Below are positions 5,175-5,909 of a stretch of DNA of 5,909 bases, piece by piece. Numbering within the stretch: the first letter of the stretch is position 1; each line of letters starts with the position of its first letter. Source of the stretch: an uncultured Zetaproteobacteria bacterium (GTDB taxonomy: Bacteria > Pseudomonadota > Zetaproteobacteria > Mariprofundales > Mariprofundaceae); assembly GCA_913056285.1 (NCBI GenBank), contig CAJXNE010000129.1:1-5909 (forward strand), read 5' to 3'. Position numbers and translations under genes: made by a program. The notes below the pieces were generated by a model that saw only the letters and a program-made list of their open reading frames with translations, did not search any database and was not told where the DNA came from.

Positions 5175-5909
5175 GCGATCACCTCCAGCATGTAGTGTGT
5201 GAGCAGGCCGAGGAATGCCAGTACAAATGCAGCACTGAGATATTCCGGCACCTCAAACAGGCGCAATTTGGCCATGCCCGTTTCCGCAATCGACAGCAGT
5301 ACGAATAACACCATTAATTTTAGCAGCCAGAAGCCCAGCGCCAAAACAATGCCGGTACCATCGGCTGTGGCGGCAATGCCCCACGGCACAAATAAATCGA
5401 CCAAGAGGGTGGCGAACAACACCAGCTTAATTTGCGAGGCCCATTCCATCAGCGCCAGATGTCTGCCGGAATATTCCAGCAACATGGCTTCATGAATCAT
5501 GGTCAGTTCCAGATGCGTGGTCGGGTTATCAATCGGAATGCGCCCGTTTTCGGCCACCGCAATCATCAACATGGCAGCCAGAGCAAAGGCCAGTGACGGC
5601 TGTATCATCACCGGCGTATTGAGTGTATGGGTAATCATGGTGGTCAGATTGGTGCTGTGTGCGCCCAGCGATAGCACAAATACGCTGAGCAACATGGCCG
5701 GTTCTGCCAAGGCCGAAAAGGTCATTTCGCGGCTGGCCCCCATGCCGCCGAAAGCAGTACCGATATCCATGCCGGCCAGGGATAAAAAGAAACGCGCCAA
5801 AGCCAGCAGTGCCACCAGCGCAATCACGTCGGCAGTCATCGATAATGGCGTATCGACCAACAGGGCGGGCACCACGCTGGCCGCCATGATGGTGGCCGTG
5901 AATACGATG
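5171..5909 (-). CDS. hyfC: NuoH/HyfC-like membrane anchor subunit, 5' end cut by right edge
   Basis: 245 residues of an integral membrane subunit are visible, with the frame open to the right edge. HyfC/HycD proteins are about 305-322 residues, so roughly the first 65-80 are missing. The ATG at 5887 is internal, since seven further codons upstream continue the frame. The subunit docks the soluble arm onto the membrane and, in complex I, forms the quinone-cavity floor and the first proton-coupling step. Family motifs, numbered from the first complete codon seen, are RFFLSLAGMDIGTAFGGMGA (about 39-58); AENGRIPIDNP (about 119-129); and HLELTMIHEAMLLEYSG (about 132-148), the acidic cytoplasmic loop shared with NuoH. 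About six or seven membrane spans remain in the visible part. It is the first gene seen in the operon. In E. coli hyf, a gene for an antiporter-like subunit (hyfB) and a ferredoxin-like subunit (hyfA) precede hyfC; whether they exist here cannot be seen. Confidence 0.92.
   Translation of the reverse strand, partial: IVFTATIMAASVVPALLVDTPLSMTADVIALVALLALARFFLSLAGMDIGTAFGGMGASREMTFSALAEPAMLLSVFVLSLGAHSTNLTTMITHTLNTPVMIQPSLAFALAAMLMIAVAENGRIPIDNPTTHLELTMIHEAMLLEYSGRHLALMEWASQIKLVLFATLLVDLFVPWGIAATADGTGIVLALGFWLLKLMVLFVLLSIAETGMAKLRLFEVPEYLSAAFVLAFLGLLTHYMLEVIA
5179..5186 (-). promoter_or_regulatory. Strong ribosome binding site of the hyfE-like gene
   Basis: GGAGGTGA on the minus strand is a near-full complement of the 16S rRNA tail. 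The GGAGG core ends seven bases before the ATG at 5174. It sits within the last codons (Leu-Glu-Val-Ile-Ala) of the HyfC-like gene and fixes the start. It is the best Shine-Dalgarno in the operon, so this junction may re-initiate independently as well as by coupling. Confidence 0.75.

Noticed and set aside
5171..5887. ATG at 5887 as the true start of the HyfC-like gene.
   Set aside because: The frame continues open to the window edge, and the visible part is about 65-80 residues shorter than the family, so the start lies to the right.
1..5909. CRISPR array, tRNA, rRNA, insertion sequence or attachment-site repeats.
   Set aside because: No regularly spaced repeats, transposase frame, cloverleaf or flanking direct repeats were seen; the window is almost completely protein-coding.

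Overview
The window carries a co-directional block of minus-strand genes, consistent with a Gram-negative, proteobacterium-like chromosome of moderate GC. The genus cannot be read from the sequence. Reading in the direction of transcription (right to left), five genes encode subunits of a membrane complex of the complex I / group 4 [NiFe]-hydrogenase superfamily. They are a NuoH/HyfC-like membrane anchor (5' end cut by the right edge), a HyfE-like subunit, a HyfF-like antiporter subunit, a HyfG/HycE-like large subunit (NuoC-NuoD fusion) and a HyfI/HycG-like small subunit (NuoB-like). All four junctions are identical 4-bp ATGA stop/start overlaps, so this is one tightly coupled operon whose promoter lies beyond the right edge.

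Although the obvious label would be 'hydrogenase-4', the large subunit does not have the [NiFe] site. The first CxxC position reads SGDS (Ser234, Ser237). The C-terminal CxxC reads CSYS (Cys523, Ser526). The protein ends four residues later, with no peptide for a maturation protease to remove. The small subunit keeps the cysteines for its proximal [4Fe-4S] cluster, and the membrane subunits keep the charged residues of the proton path. This matches the 'energy-converting hydrogenase-related' (Ehr) class, first noted in Geobacter genomes and discussed as a link between group 4 hydrogenases and complex I. Its substrate reaction is not established. The two-[4Fe-4S] ferredoxin-like subunit (HyfH/NuoI) that sits between large and small subunit genes in E. 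coli hyf is absent here: the large-subunit gene runs directly into the small-subunit gene.

After the operon comes a 149-bp gap (778-926) with a weak hairpin at the operon end and a plausible promoter (837-865). It leads into the N-terminal 259 residues of a type I restriction enzyme R (HsdR) subunit, whose nuclease core and Walker A motif are visible before the left edge cuts it. No hsdM or hsdS is in the window. The restriction gene appears functionally unrelated to the respiratory-type complex next to it.

As a working model, the soluble pair HyfG-HyfI would pass electrons through one N2-like cluster to an unknown acceptor or donor site near the membrane. The HyfC, HyfE and HyfF-like proteins would couple this to proton or sodium movement. 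The identity of the redox partner is the open question in this window.
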